The notes under the pieces are model-generated. The model saw nothing but the letters and a program-made list of their open reading frames with translations. It did not search any database and was not told where the DNA came from. This document shows positions 52,960 to 61,454 of a stretch of 64,000 bases of DNA, one piece after another (the stretch's first letter is position 1; the number at the start of each line of letters is the position of its first letter). The stretch is from NCBI RefSeq assembly GCF_031846385.1, contig NZ_JAVRHV010000005.1, positions 124,001 through 188,000 of the forward strand, in the 5' to 3' direction. Position numbers and translations under genes: made by a program. The stretch comes from Urechidicola vernalis (GTDB taxonomy: Bacteria; Bacteroidota; Bacteroidia; Flavobacteriales; Flavobacteriaceae).

Positions 52960-54735
52960 ATGCGAATTAAACATTTTTACATAGTAATTTTTCTATTTGT
53001 TTCTGCTACAGTATTTGGGCAGAATGAGGTGGAATTTATCACTACAGTAAGTAAAAGTGAGTTAGGCGTACACCAACGTTTTAGATTAGAATTTACGGTG
53101 AACAAACAAGGAGCCGACGATTTTGAACTGCCAGACATGGAAGATTTTGAAGTCTTGGCTGGCCCAAGTTCCTCTATAAATCAATCTTGGATAAATGGCA
53201 AAGCTTCTTATGAGCAATCGTATATTTTTATTTTAAAACCTAAAAAGGTTGGAACATTTATTATTCAACCAGGTACCATTGACTATAAGGGGAAGCGTAT
53301 TAAATCAAACAGTGTTCAAATAAAGGTTTTACCGGAATCCGAAGTGCCTAAGGATCCGAATGACCCATATTATATAGCAAGTCAGAATTTACACTTAACT
53401 GCTGAAATTTCTAATGAAAGACCTTATGTGGGTGAAGGTATTTATGTTGTCTATAAATTGTATTTCAGCCATAATATTGGCTTTAGCAATTGGCAAATTA
53501 AAGATGTACCCCAATACAATGGATTTTGGAATCAAGATATTGAAGTAAAGAAACCAGAGGTTCAGAATACTACGTACAAAGGAGAGAAATACCGTTATAT
53601 TATTTTAAAACGCGCCCTGTTAATTCCTCAAAAATCGGGTAAACTAGACATTGATCCAATTAACATGGACATTGCCGTAGCAGTACCAACCGGAAGAGGT
53701 GATTTCTTCGGAAATGCAATTACGCAGCGGGTAAATTACTCAACAAGTTCTGGTAAACGAAAAGTTAACGTTCAAGACTTGCCTTATGAAAACAGACCTG
53801 CTGATTTCTCTGGAGCTGTAGGAGAATTCGATTTCTTAGTTTCTGCTTCAAAAGATATTTTAAGAGCCAATGAAACCACACAATTAGAGGTTAAAGTTTC
53901 TGGTAAAGGGAACTTAAAATTATTTGAATTACCAAAAATAGAAACACCGGAAGAATTAGAGGTTTACACACCAGAACATAAGGAAAGTGTTAAAACCACC
54001 TTAACCGGGTTATCAGGTAAAATAACGGATACATACACCATTGTGCCTGAGTTTAAGGGTAAATATAAAATACCTGAGGTATCATTTACCTACTTTAGTT
54101 TAAAAGAAAAGGCCTATAGAACAATTACCAATCAACCCATAATAATTGATGTTACTGAGGGTAAAACACAACCGAATGCATCAGTAAATGATGAGGCGGT
54201 AACTCCAGGAAAACAAGTGGTAATGGCAACGGATAAAAACTTCAGATTTATTCAATACAGAACAAATTTTGAGCCGGTTTTAAAAGAGGTATTCTTTAAA
54301 TCTAATTTGTTTTATTTATTATTGTTCCTTCCATTTATTGCCATTCCGATTGGAATATTTATCGGAAAGAAAAAGGCGCAAAGAGACGGTGACGTGGTAG
54401 GGAAACGTTTAAGAAAAGCAGATAAACTTGCGAAGAAATATTTATCTCAGGCTAAGAAGCAATTAGGTAAAAAAGAAGCATTTTATATTTCATTAGAAAA
54501 AGCGTTGCATAATTATTTAAAGGCGACATTGAATATTGAAACCTCGGATATCAGTAAAGAGAAAATATCAGCAATTCTGCAAGGAAGAAAAGTTGATATT
54601 GAAACGATTAAAGAGTTTATAGCAGTACTGAATGATTGCGACTTTGCTCGTTATACCCCAACCACAGATACTATGATGAAAGAGGAGTATAACAAAGCAA
54701 AAATGGTAATTGCTAAAATTGATAAACAGATATAG
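52960..54735 (+). CDS. batD: BatD family protein
   Basis: A 591-residue envelope protein. Signal peptide (residues ~1-20, ATVFGQ), several periplasmic Ig-like beta domains (~25-420) with the BatD pattern VYKLYFSHNIGFSNW and DLPYENRPADFSGAVGEF, one membrane helix near 448-468 (LFYLLLFLPFIAIPIGIFIG), then a cytoplasmic basic helical tail (KKAQRDGDVVGKRLRKADKLAK). Overlap or tight spacing to batC (5 bases) and to batE (0 bases) marks one operon. Confidence 0.92.
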   Translation: MRIKHFYIVIFLFVSATVFGQNEVEFITTVSKSELGVHQRFRLEFTVNKQGADDFELPDMEDFEVLAGPSSSINQSWINGKASYEQSYIFILKPKKVGTFIIQPGTIDYKGKRIKSNSVQIKVLPESEVPKDPNDPYYIASQNLHLTAEISNERPYVGEGIYVVYKLYFSHNIGFSNWQIKDVPQYNGFWNQDIEVKKPEVQNTTYKGEKYRYIILKRALLIPQKSGKLDIDPINMDIAVAVPTGRGDFFGNAITQRVNYSTSSGKRKVNVQDLPYENRPADFSGAVGEFDFLVSASKDILRANETTQLEVKVSGKGNLKLFELPKIETPEELEVYTPEHKESVKTTLTGLSGKITDTYTIVPEFKGKYKIPEVSFTYFSLKEKAYRTITNQPIIIDVTEGKTQPNASVNDEAVTPGKQVVMATDKNFRFIQYRTNFEPVLKEVFFKSNLFYLLLFLPFIAIPIGIFIGKKKAQRDGDVVGKRLRKADKLAKKYLSQAKKQLGKKEAFYISLEKALHNYLKATLNIETSDISKEKISAILQGRKVDIETIKEFIAVLNDCDFARYTPTTDTMMKEEYNKAKMVIAKIDKQI

Positions 54736-55488
54736 ATGAATCGAATAGTTATCATAGCGTTTTTATTGATTTCAAGTTTTGGATTTTCACAATCGGCATA
54801 TGAATTATTTGATAAGGGTAATGAATTATACAAGACAGGAAAATATCAAGAGGCTATTGAGGTTTATGAGCAAATTTCAGATTTAGAAGTGCAGTCGGAT
54901 GAGGTGTATTTTAATTTAGGGAATAGTTATTATAAATTAAATATGGTGGGTCCGTCAATTTACAATTTTGAAAAAGCGCTAAAGATTAACCCGACCAATG
55001 AAGATGCTCAGATAAATTTAGAATTTGCCAACAAGTTAGCCTTAGATGCTATTGAAGTATTACCAAAAACAGTTTTTCAAAAATTTTCTGATGCTGTTAT
55101 TTATAAGTTGCCTTATGAAACATGGGCTGTTCTCGCTATTGTATTTTCATTTTTAGGTGCTCTGTTGTTTTTATTGTATCATTTCTCTTATTCATCTGGA
55201 AAGAAAATATTGTTTTTTAATACCAGCTTGTTGAGTGCGATTCTTTTAGTAATTGCTACAACTTTTGCCTTTAAAGCCTATAGTTTTGAAGAAAACACCA
55301 CCATGGCAATTGTTTTTGAAAAAGAAACGGAAATTAAAAACGCACCTACTTTTAATAGCGATACAATCTTTGAGTTACATGAAGGTACAAAGGTGCAGGT
55401 GCTAGACGCTATAGACGATTGGAAAAAAATAAAACTAGCCGATGGTAAAATTGGTTGGATCGTTGGGGAGAATATTAAAGAGATTTAA
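54736..55488 (+). CDS. batE: BatE: TPR-SH3 membrane protein
   Basis: A 250-residue protein with signal peptide (ISSFGFSQ, ~1-20), a TPR region (~25-95), two membrane segments near 128-150 and 160-185, and a C-terminal SH3b-like domain (~188-250, with VFEKETEIKNAPTFNSDTIF). The start codon follows the batD stop with no gap. Its last 18 codons are duplicated at 56469-56522, downstream of an M23 peptidase gene. The end of the operon is therefore at 55488 but a second, decayed end copy exists. Confidence 0.9.
   Translation: MNRIVIIAFLLISSFGFSQSAYELFDKGNELYKTGKYQEAIEVYEQISDLEVQSDEVYFNLGNSYYKLNMVGPSIYNFEKALKINPTNEDAQINLEFANKLALDAIEVLPKTVFQKFSDAVIYKLPYETWAVLAIVFSFLGALLFLLYHFSYSSGKKILFFNTSLLSAILLVIATTFAFKAYSFEENTTMAIVFEKETEIKNAPTFNSDTIFELHEGTKVQVLDAIDDWKKIKLADGKIGWIVGENIKEI
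55435..55488 (+). repeat. 54-bp direct repeat, copy 1 (functional batE 3' end)
   Basis: The last 54 bases of batE starting ctagccgatgg and ending at the stop codon. It is 52/54 identical to copy 2 at 56469-56522; the two differences are G-to-T and C-to-T in the ggttGGATCG region. Confidence 0.93.
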
Positions 55489-55527
55489 CTTCGAATATTT
55501 CTTTTATTAATCTCAGAATTGTCTCTC

Positions 55528-55565
55528 ACGGAAAACCGTGAATATGAAAAATCACGGTATTCCGT
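55528..55565. repeat. Long imperfect inverted repeat (hairpin) upstream of the M23 gene
   Basis: Arm acggaaaaccgtga (55528-55541) and arm tcacggtattccgt (55552-55565) pair at 13 of 14 positions with a 10-base spacer. The left arm also contains an inner tcacgg-aaaa-ccgtga palindrome. No T-run follows, so a simple terminator is unlikely for the plus strand. Possible operator, recombination site or structured leader. Confidence 0.85.
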
Positions 55566-55607
55566 TACTTCTTAATTGAATCGATTTTTTTAAATTTCAC
55601 GACCCAA

Positions 55608-56449
55608 ATGATTAATATGCACTTTCAGGTTAAATTTTACTATACTTTAATATTTTTATTTGTCTATACTTTATGTAATGGACAAGAAAATATTACTATT
55701 TATTATGAGCAAATTAGTAATGGTTTTAAGTTTTATGTTGACAGTAAGGAACATTGTCCTACAACACTAAACCTCAATTTTGTGCTTGCAAATATGATTG
55801 TTGTCGGACAAGAGGGGGAAACAAGTGTTACTAAAGTTGTAAAACCTCGTAAAAGAAATCAACTAATAGCAACTTTAAGAACTTCAAAAAAACTAAACCA
55901 TTCAATTTTTCTTTTGATTATTTAACAAGTTACGGGGATTTTCGCATTGAAACGCATGATTTAGATTATCCTTATACTTTACCTTACCAGTCTTCAGATA
56001 AATTTTTACTGATTCAAGGTTATAACGGTTCTTTTTCTCATCAGAATGAGAATTCTCTTGATTTTTCTATGCCTATTGGAACGGAAATTTTAGCAATTAG
56101 AGATGGAGTCGTAGTAAAAGTGGTTGAAAAAAATGATATAAACTGTTCAACAATAGATTGTATAAAGTTTAATAATGTCATTTTAGTTTATCACTCAGAT
56201 GGAACATTTGCGGAATACGTGCATATAAAGCAAAACGGTTCAGAGGTTAAGGTGGGTGAAAAAGTAAGTCAAGGGCAATTAATTGGATATAGTGGTAATG
56301 TTGGTTATTCTTCAACTCCTCATTTACACGTTTCAGTTTTTAAACATACTATTAAAGAAAAAATCACTTTGAAGACAAAATTTAAAATTAATAACGGAGA
56401 GATTGTAGATAAACTTATAGAGAGAAAAGAATACTCTAGAAATTATTAA
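55608..56449 (+). pseudogene. M23 family peptidase, interrupted by a frameshift at a seven-A run
   Basis: Frame 1 (55608-55925) encodes a signal peptide (LFVYTLCNGQ) and an N-terminal beta domain, then stops. The minus-one frame continues the same protein from the aaaaaaa run at 55886-55892: KPFNFSFDYLTSYGDFRIE, then the typical THDLDYPYTLPYQ and GYNGSFSHQNENSLDFSMP zinc region and the second zinc motif HLHVSVF near 56320. Joined, they form one ~280-residue secreted M23 endopeptidase with all ligands. The shift could be a one-base deletion, a sequencing error, or programmed slippage at A-AAA-AAA. The gene lies inside the batE repeat cassette. Confidence 0.8.
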
Positions 56450-56468
56450 TCTTGGGTAAACGATAAAT

Positions 56469-56522
56469 CTAGCCGATGGTAAAATTGGTTGTATTGTTGG
56501 GGAGAATATTAAAGAGATTTAA
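56469..56522 (+). repeat. 54-bp direct repeat, copy 2 (decayed batE 3' end)
   Basis: Encodes NLADGKIGCIVGENIKEI plus stop, matching the batE C terminus except W to C. It has no open frame upstream (a stop five codons before). Its stop codon overlaps the stop of the convergent cvpA gene by 3 bases, as expected for the original batE end. Confidence 0.92.
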
Positions 56523-57031
56523 ATCTCAACATCTCCTATTGTTTCTTCTACCACAGTTAAATAATCTCCGAACAGTATTGGCGCTAAATCCTGCACTGGT
56601 TCATAAAGTATAGAATCTTCGGTTACATCTTCAGAAGTAAAAGGAATGTTTTTATTGAGTTTGTCAAAAATCAATAACAAAACACTTAATATCACTCCAA
56701 TTTTTAGCGCTCCAAAAATGGCACCTAGCAATTTATTAATAAAGCCTAGGGATGCAAAATCAGCCATTTTGGTAAGCATTTTACCAAGCATGGCAATAAC
56801 AATTACAATTACAATAAAAGTTAAAGCAAACGCTGTTATTGAAATGTATTTTTCATCCCAATCTACACTCTTGTGCAAGTAATCACCTACAAAATAAGAA
56901 AAATGCATGGCTCCGTAAATTCCAGCAATTAGGGCAATAAGCGAGGCTAGTTCAACAAACAAACCTTTCATAAGTCCGCGAATAAATCCGAATAGCAATA
57001 AAACAAGTAAGACAATATCAAAGGTGTTCAT
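56519..57031 (-). CDS. cvpA: CvpA family inner-membrane protein
   Basis: A 170-residue membrane protein with four hydrophobic segments and the CvpA signature at the N terminus (MNTFDIVLLVLLLFGFIRGL) and a GLFVELASLIALIAG second segment. CvpA is linked to biofilm and purine-related phenotypes, and its biochemical role is unsettled. Its stop codon lies inside the duplicated batE end (copy 2), so the convergent layout was probably original. Confidence 0.85.
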   Translation of the reverse strand: MNTFDIVLLVLLLFGFIRGLMKGLFVELASLIALIAGIYGAMHFSYFVGDYLHKSVDWDEKYISITAFALTFIVIVIVIAMLGKMLTKMADFASLGFINKLLGAIFGALKIGVILSVLLLIFDKLNKNIPFTSEDVTEDSILYEPVQDLAPILFGDYLTVVEETIGDVEI

Positions 57032-57129
57032 AGGAGTTGATTTGGTGTAAACAAATTTAACAGAATAAATTGTAAATCAAACTGTTTGAACTATAAACGA
57101 AAAATGATAGAATAAAGTATCTTTACACC

Positions 57130-57483
57130 ATGATAGGAGAACAGCAATTGAAAGAAAACTGGGAAGCAGTTGTCGGATTTATGTCCGAAAAGTTTGGTGA
57201 TGGAGAACAATTAGATTTAGATGCGATTGTGTATTTAATTGGAGTTCAAGAACTAGGTATTGGAGCAAAGAATTTTAAAAAAGATGAAAAAGTAAATCTA
57301 ATGCATATTGCTATTTGTAGGTTGCTAGAGCCTTATGGCTATTATGAATTTGACTTTTTTGATGATGATGGCTGGCCACATTATAATACTAAAGAACAAT
57401 TACCAACATTAAAACCTGGCGAACAATCGGTATTAATGAAAGAAGCTATTGTACAGTATTTTATTGAAAAGGAGTTGATTTAA
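57130..57483 (+). CDS. Conserved flavobacterial protein of unknown function
   Basis: A 117-residue soluble protein I do not recognise by name, though similar sequences seem common in Flavobacteria. It is acidic, helical at the start (QLKENWEAVVGFMSEKF), and ends in an amphipathic helix. There is a FDFFDDDGWPHYN segment in the middle. No signal peptide. It is divergent from cvpA and overlaps the convergent SDR by 4 bases. A TATCTTTA element (57118-57125) lies five bases before the ATG. Confidence 0.65.
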   Translation: MIGEQQLKENWEAVVGFMSEKFGDGEQLDLDAIVYLIGVQELGIGAKNFKKDEKVNLMHIAICRLLEPYGYYEFDFFDDDGWPHYNTKEQLPTLKPGEQSVLMKEAIVQYFIEKELI

Positions 57484-58274
57484 GTCACATTCACTTTTCG
57501 AACCACTTTTGCAAGTAACGCAGGGGATATTCGTTTTAAATAAATGCTTGCGGTTTCTTTGAGTCCACCAATTACCACTTCACGTTTTTTTCGACTCATT
57601 GCCCGGATCATTTTCTTGGCAAACACTTCGGGTAAAATACCGTTGTCTGTGGCTACATCCATTTTATTTTGCAACTCGCCATTACCAACTAAAGCGTTAA
57701 ATGACAATCGAGTCCTTACATAACCTGGCATTATTAAAGTAACAACTATATTGTATTTATGCACCTCGGCACGCAAACTATCAAAAAAGCCGTGCAATGC
57801 ATGTTTAGATGCAGAATAAGAAGAACGAACTGGTGTGGCCACTTTACCAACAACACTGGTTACCACAACAAATTGTCCTGATTTTCGCTCCGTAAAATGA
57901 GGAAGTAAAGCTTTTGAAAGCGCCACTGTTCCGAAGTAGTTGACATCCATCATTTTTTTATCAACTTTTAACAAAGTGTCTTTGGCTAAAGCGCGTTGAC
58001 TTATACCTCCATTATTAATTAGAATATCGATATGTCCAAATAACTCAATTGCCTTATGGGTTATTGCTTCTAAGGTTTCGTATTGCTCTAAATCTAACGG
58101 TAATATTTTAATATTTTTAGGATGCATTGCCGCTTTTTTTACACTTTCCAATTGCTGTTCATTTCTAGATGAGATGATCAACTTACAATCCATTTTAGAC
58201 AATTCGATAGTGGTTGCCTCTCCAATTCCAGAAGATGCCCCTGTAATCCAAATTACTTTGTTTTTTAAATCCAT
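57480..58274 (-). CDS. Short-chain dehydrogenase/reductase (SDR)
   Basis: A 264-residue NAD(P)-dependent oxidoreductase. The cofactor motif is TGASSGIGEAT (residues ~10-20), the middle motif is NNGG (~88) and the catalytic pair is YSASKHA with the Ser in VVTSVVG. The C-terminal extension has a basic, hydrophobic tail (SPALLAKVVRKVNV), as in DHRS7-like SDRs. The substrate is unknown. Monocistronic. Confidence 0.88.
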   Translation of the reverse strand: MDLKNKVIWITGASSGIGEATTIELSKMDCKLIISSRNEQQLESVKKAAMHPKNIKILPLDLEQYETLEAITHKAIELFGHIDILINNGGISQRALAKDTLLKVDKKMMDVNYFGTVALSKALLPHFTERKSGQFVVVTSVVGKVATPVRSSYSASKHALHGFFDSLRAEVHKYNIVVTLIMPGYVRTRLSFNALVGNGELQNKMDVATDNGILPEVFAKKMIRAMSRKKREVVIGGLKETASIYLKRISPALLAKVVRKVNVT

Positions 58275-58360
58275 AACGAAGCGTTAATTTTTAGCAAAAT
58301 AAGCAATTAAAGTGTATTTTTAGTCGCTCGAAAAATAACGCTGATTTTTAAAAAGTTACC

Positions 58361-59695
58361 ATGTTAAAACACCTGTTGTTTCTACTAGTTTTAGTTCCGA
58401 TTACTGCGCTAAGTCAAGATTCTCTATTTGTAAAACTGAACCCACAAGGAGCATTCGATCAAATATCAATGTTTAGAATTAATGGAGCGCATCAAGCATA
58501 TGTTACGAATGCAAAAAGCGAGGACGGAAATTTTAAATTGGAATTTCCAATGGATGCCACTCCAGGGATGTATCGTTTGTTTTTTGATTTGCAAAACGGG
58601 CTTTTTTTCGAGGTTTTATATAATAATGAAACCATAGCGGTAGAATTTGACCCTTCTATGCCAGATGATACTGCGGTCTTTTCTAGTTCTGAAGAGAATA
58701 AAGTTTATCAAACCTATATTCAGCAGATTGGAGCACAGCAATATAAATTAGACTCCTTGCAATATGCTTATTTTAATGCTCCGATAAAGCAATATATAAA
58801 AGAGGAATATCCAAAAGAATTGCTAAAGTTATATGAACTACAGGATGGATTTGAAAAGAAAGCTGTTGGACTAATGACATTGGATTTTATCAAAGGCAAT
58901 GAGAAGTACTATAGTCCTGAAATCATTGAGAGCTTAGAAGACTACATGCTTAGCATGAATGAACACTTTTTTGATTATGTAGATTTCTCGAATGACAATT
59001 TAACTTCATCTTCTTTTTTTATTGATAAGGTGATTGAGTATGTGTTTTATATGAATTCGGCTGAGGATCAGGAAACAGATGCTACCTTAAAAAAGCAAGT
59101 CATTGCTATCGCAATGGATAAGATTGGGGATAATAATAAAGTTAAGAATGAGGTGATTAGTTCTTTAATATATGCATTTGCACAGCAACAAAACATAGAA
59201 TTGGTGTCTTATATCGAAGAAAACTACTATAAAACACAGCCGCAGGAATTTCAAGACGAACGGTTTTTGAAACAGATACATAGCATGATAAAAATAGCGG
59301 TTGGAATGACTGCTCCTGAAATTACTTGGACTGAAAATGAAGTTGAAAAAAAATTATCTGAATTAAGTGAAGCTGAAAAGTATGTTGTCGTTTTTTGGAG
59401 CACAACTTGTTCACATTGTTTAGATGAAATTCCTTTGTTTTACAACTATTCAGAAAGTTTGCCTAATGTAAAAGTTATTGCTGTTGCCTTAGAGGAAGAC
59501 GCAATTGGCTTTAAAAACCAAATAAAAACGATGCCCAACTGGATTAATGTTTTAGGTCTAGATAAATGGGAAAATGAATTCGCGCGTAGTTACGATATCA
59601 ATGCAACACCTTCTTATTTTGTATTGGACTCCGATAAAAAAATTCTGGCAAAGCCAGATACCTTTGAAGATGTAATCGATTATTTTTCTGAATAA
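58361..59695 (+). CDS. Secreted thioredoxin-fold (TlpA-like) protein
   Basis: A 444-residue exported protein with a signal peptide (LVPITALSQ, ~1-19). A beta-rich N-terminal domain (~20-110) resembles the DUF4369-type fold, followed by a helical spacer (~120-310) and a C-terminal thioredoxin domain with active site TTCSHC (near 352-357). It is probably a periplasmic thiol-disulfide oxidoreductase; such proteins are common in Bacteroidota near polysaccharide or haem genes. It overlaps the convergent sulfatase by 16 bases. Confidence 0.83.
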   Translation: MLKHLLFLLVLVPITALSQDSLFVKLNPQGAFDQISMFRINGAHQAYVTNAKSEDGNFKLEFPMDATPGMYRLFFDLQNGLFFEVLYNNETIAVEFDPSMPDDTAVFSSSEENKVYQTYIQQIGAQQYKLDSLQYAYFNAPIKQYIKEEYPKELLKLYELQDGFEKKAVGLMTLDFIKGNEKYYSPEIIESLEDYMLSMNEHFFDYVDFSNDNLTSSSFFIDKVIEYVFYMNSAEDQETDATLKKQVIAIAMDKIGDNNKVKNEVISSLIYAFAQQQNIELVSYIEENYYKTQPQEFQDERFLKQIHSMIKIAVGMTAPEITWTENEVEKKLSELSEAEKYVVVFWSTTCSHCLDEIPLFYNYSESLPNVKVIAVALEEDAIGFKNQIKTMPNWINVLGLDKWENEFARSYDINATPSYFVLDSDKKILAKPDTFEDVIDYFSE

Positions 59696-61074
59696 AATTT
59701 CGTTTTATGAGCATCGGCAAAAGTCTTTAATTGCTTTGCAATTTCCGGATGCTCGTTGATCACATTTTTCGATTCATATGGATCGTTTTCCATATCAAAT
59801 AATGATAGTTCAATCTCCTTGTTATCATAGTTTCCCGAAGCACCGTCTTTACCGGGCGTATTTAAAGAAGCGTATTTGTGAGGTAAATGTAATTTCCATT
59901 TTCCATCACCACTCATTACACTTTCAAAATTTTTCCCTGTAGAAAAAGGATAGTAATTATGCGGATTTTTTGCACCGGATTCACCCGTAATTAGATCCCA
60001 TACATTTTTGCCGTCCATTGGACCTTCTGGTAATTCTAATGAGGTTATACTTGCCAGCGTAGGCAATAAATCTAAAGATGAAAACATTTTATCAGAACTT
60101 GAATTTGCTTCTAAATGATTTGGGTATTTTATGATGCAAGCACTTCTAGTACCACCTTCAAAACTTGTAGCTTTAGCCTCCTTAAATGGCGTTGTTCCTG
60201 CATGGTTTCCATATGCCGCCCAAGGGCCATTGTCTGATGTGAAAATTACAATGGTATTTTCGTCTACCTCATTCTTATGCATTGCATTCATAATTTGTCC
60301 TACTGACCAATCTAATTCTAACATGACATCAGCATACAAGCCTTTACCCGATTTTCCTTCAAATTCTTCGCTAGCAAAAATAGGCACATGCGGCATGGAG
60401 TGTGGCACGTATAATAAGAAAGGTTCGTTGCTATTTCTATTGATAAAATCTACTGCACCTTCTGTATACCATTTCGTCAATTGTTTTTGTTCGGGTACAC
60501 CGACATCCTCAATAGTAACTTTTCCGTTTTTCCAATATTGAATTGGAAATCTACCCCAATATTTAGGATTTACCGGATGGTGTTTCCACATGTCATTAGA
60601 ATACATCAGTCCTTCAGATTCATCAAACCCCCTATTATGAGGTCTCGTTTCTGGCGTATCTCCTAAATGCCATTTTCCGAATATTCCAGTTGTATACCCT
60701 GCTGCTTGAAAAATTTCACCCATCGTTGGATAAATGGTATCTAAACACTTTTCTTTTGGACCATGCGCACCAAAAACCTTTGTTCTTCCAGGATATAATC
60801 CTGTCATTAAAGCGGATCTAGATGCCGAGCAAATTGCTTGTGGCACATGAAAATTGGTGTAACGCACACCTTCATTTGCTAGTTTTTGAACGTTTGGAGT
60901 TTCGATAGCTACCTGCCCGAAAGGATTAAAATCTGAATACCCTGAATCATCTAGAAAGATGATAACAACATTTGGTTTTGGCGATTCGTTTTTTACAATT
61001 GATTGAGGTTTTTCTTTACAAGAAGTTGCTATAAATGCTAACGTAGCTATAATACTAATGCAGTATCTGTTCAT
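59680..61074 (-). CDS. Lipoprotein sulfatase
   Basis: A 464-residue sulfatase with a lipobox (FIATSC, Cys ~19), so it is anchored in the envelope. The formylglycine site reads ICSASRSALMTGLYPGR (Cys near 83), the Cys-type C-x-A-x-R variant accepted by anaerobic maturases. Metal-binding motifs IFLDDSGYSD (~40) and TSDNGPWA (~283) are intact. In marine Flavobacteria such enzymes remove sulfate from algal polysaccharides, but no CAZyme, SusCD or maturase gene is nearby here. Confidence 0.9.
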   Translation of the reverse strand: MNRYCISIIATLAFIATSCKEKPQSIVKNESPKPNVVIIFLDDSGYSDFNPFGQVAIETPNVQKLANEGVRYTNFHVPQAICSASRSALMTGLYPGRTKVFGAHGPKEKCLDTIYPTMGEIFQAAGYTTGIFGKWHLGDTPETRPHNRGFDESEGLMYSNDMWKHHPVNPKYWGRFPIQYWKNGKVTIEDVGVPEQKQLTKWYTEGAVDFINRNSNEPFLLYVPHSMPHVPIFASEEFEGKSGKGLYADVMLELDWSVGQIMNAMHKNEVDENTIVIFTSDNGPWAAYGNHAGTTPFKEAKATSFEGGTRSACIIKYPNHLEANSSSDKMFSSLDLLPTLASITSLELPEGPMDGKNVWDLITGESGAKNPHNYYPFSTGKNFESVMSGDGKWKLHLPHKYASLNTPGKDGASGNYDNKEIELSLFDMENDPYESKNVINEHPEIAKQLKTFADAHKTKFYSEK

Positions 61075-61092
61075 AAATGGTTGAGTTGACGG

Positions 61093-61452
61093 TTAAAAAT
61101 ACAAAAACGCATCTTCTATATGTTCAATTTTAAAGGTCTGTTTGTTTTTGAGAATAGCAATGACGTCAAATCTTATTTCATTATCAAAGTTTTTAGACAG
61201 AACGTATTCATTCATAGCCAAAACGAGTAGGCTTATTTTCTTTTTTGAAATAAAATCTTGAGGGTCTCCAAAATAATCAGATGTTCTGGTTTTAACTTCT
61301 ACCGCAATTATGAGTTCATTTTTTTGAGCAATAACATCTACTTCTGCTTTTTGAAACCTCCAATTTTTATCTAATATGGTATACCCTTTGTCTATCAAAT
61401 AATCAATGGCAATTTGCTCTCCTTTTTTCCCAAGTTCATTATGTTGAGCCAT
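61093..61452 (-). CDS. YraN family protein (UPF0102)
   Basis: A 119-residue protein of the YraN family, which has a restriction-endonuclease-like core. The N-terminal signature is LGKKGEQIAIDYL and the PD-(E)xK-like motif is AEVDVIAQ with AVEVKTRTSDYFG (near 40-60). The biochemical function is not established. It starts 2 bases after the LD-carboxypeptidase stop in the same transcript. Confidence 0.9.
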   Translation of the reverse strand: MAQHNELGKKGEQIAIDYLIDKGYTILDKNWRFQKAEVDVIAQKNELIIAVEVKTRTSDYFGDPQDFISKKKISLLVLAMNEYVLSKNFDNEIRFDVIAILKNKQTFKIEHIEDAFLYF

Positions 61453-61454
61453 TT

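Larger units (their letters stand above)
55489..56468 (+). other. Putative inserted cassette between batE end-repeats
   Basis: About 980 bases bounded by two near-identical copies of the batE 3' end. It contains a long inverted repeat at 55528 and a frameshifted M23 peptidase gene at 55608, and no recombinase or transposase. The boundaries are inferred from the direct repeats only. Confidence 0.6.

Noticed and set aside
56069..56449. Stand-alone M23 gene starting at ATG 56069
   Set aside because: That start removes the first zinc histidine and aspartate (SHQNENSLDF lies upstream in the same frame), so it cannot be a full enzyme; it is the second part of the frameshifted gene.
56514..56527. 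Perfect palindrome gagatttaaatctc at the batE/cvpA junction as a binding site
   Set aside because: It arises from the two overlapping stop codons and the repeated batE end; a 14-base AT-rich palindrome here needs no extra explanation.
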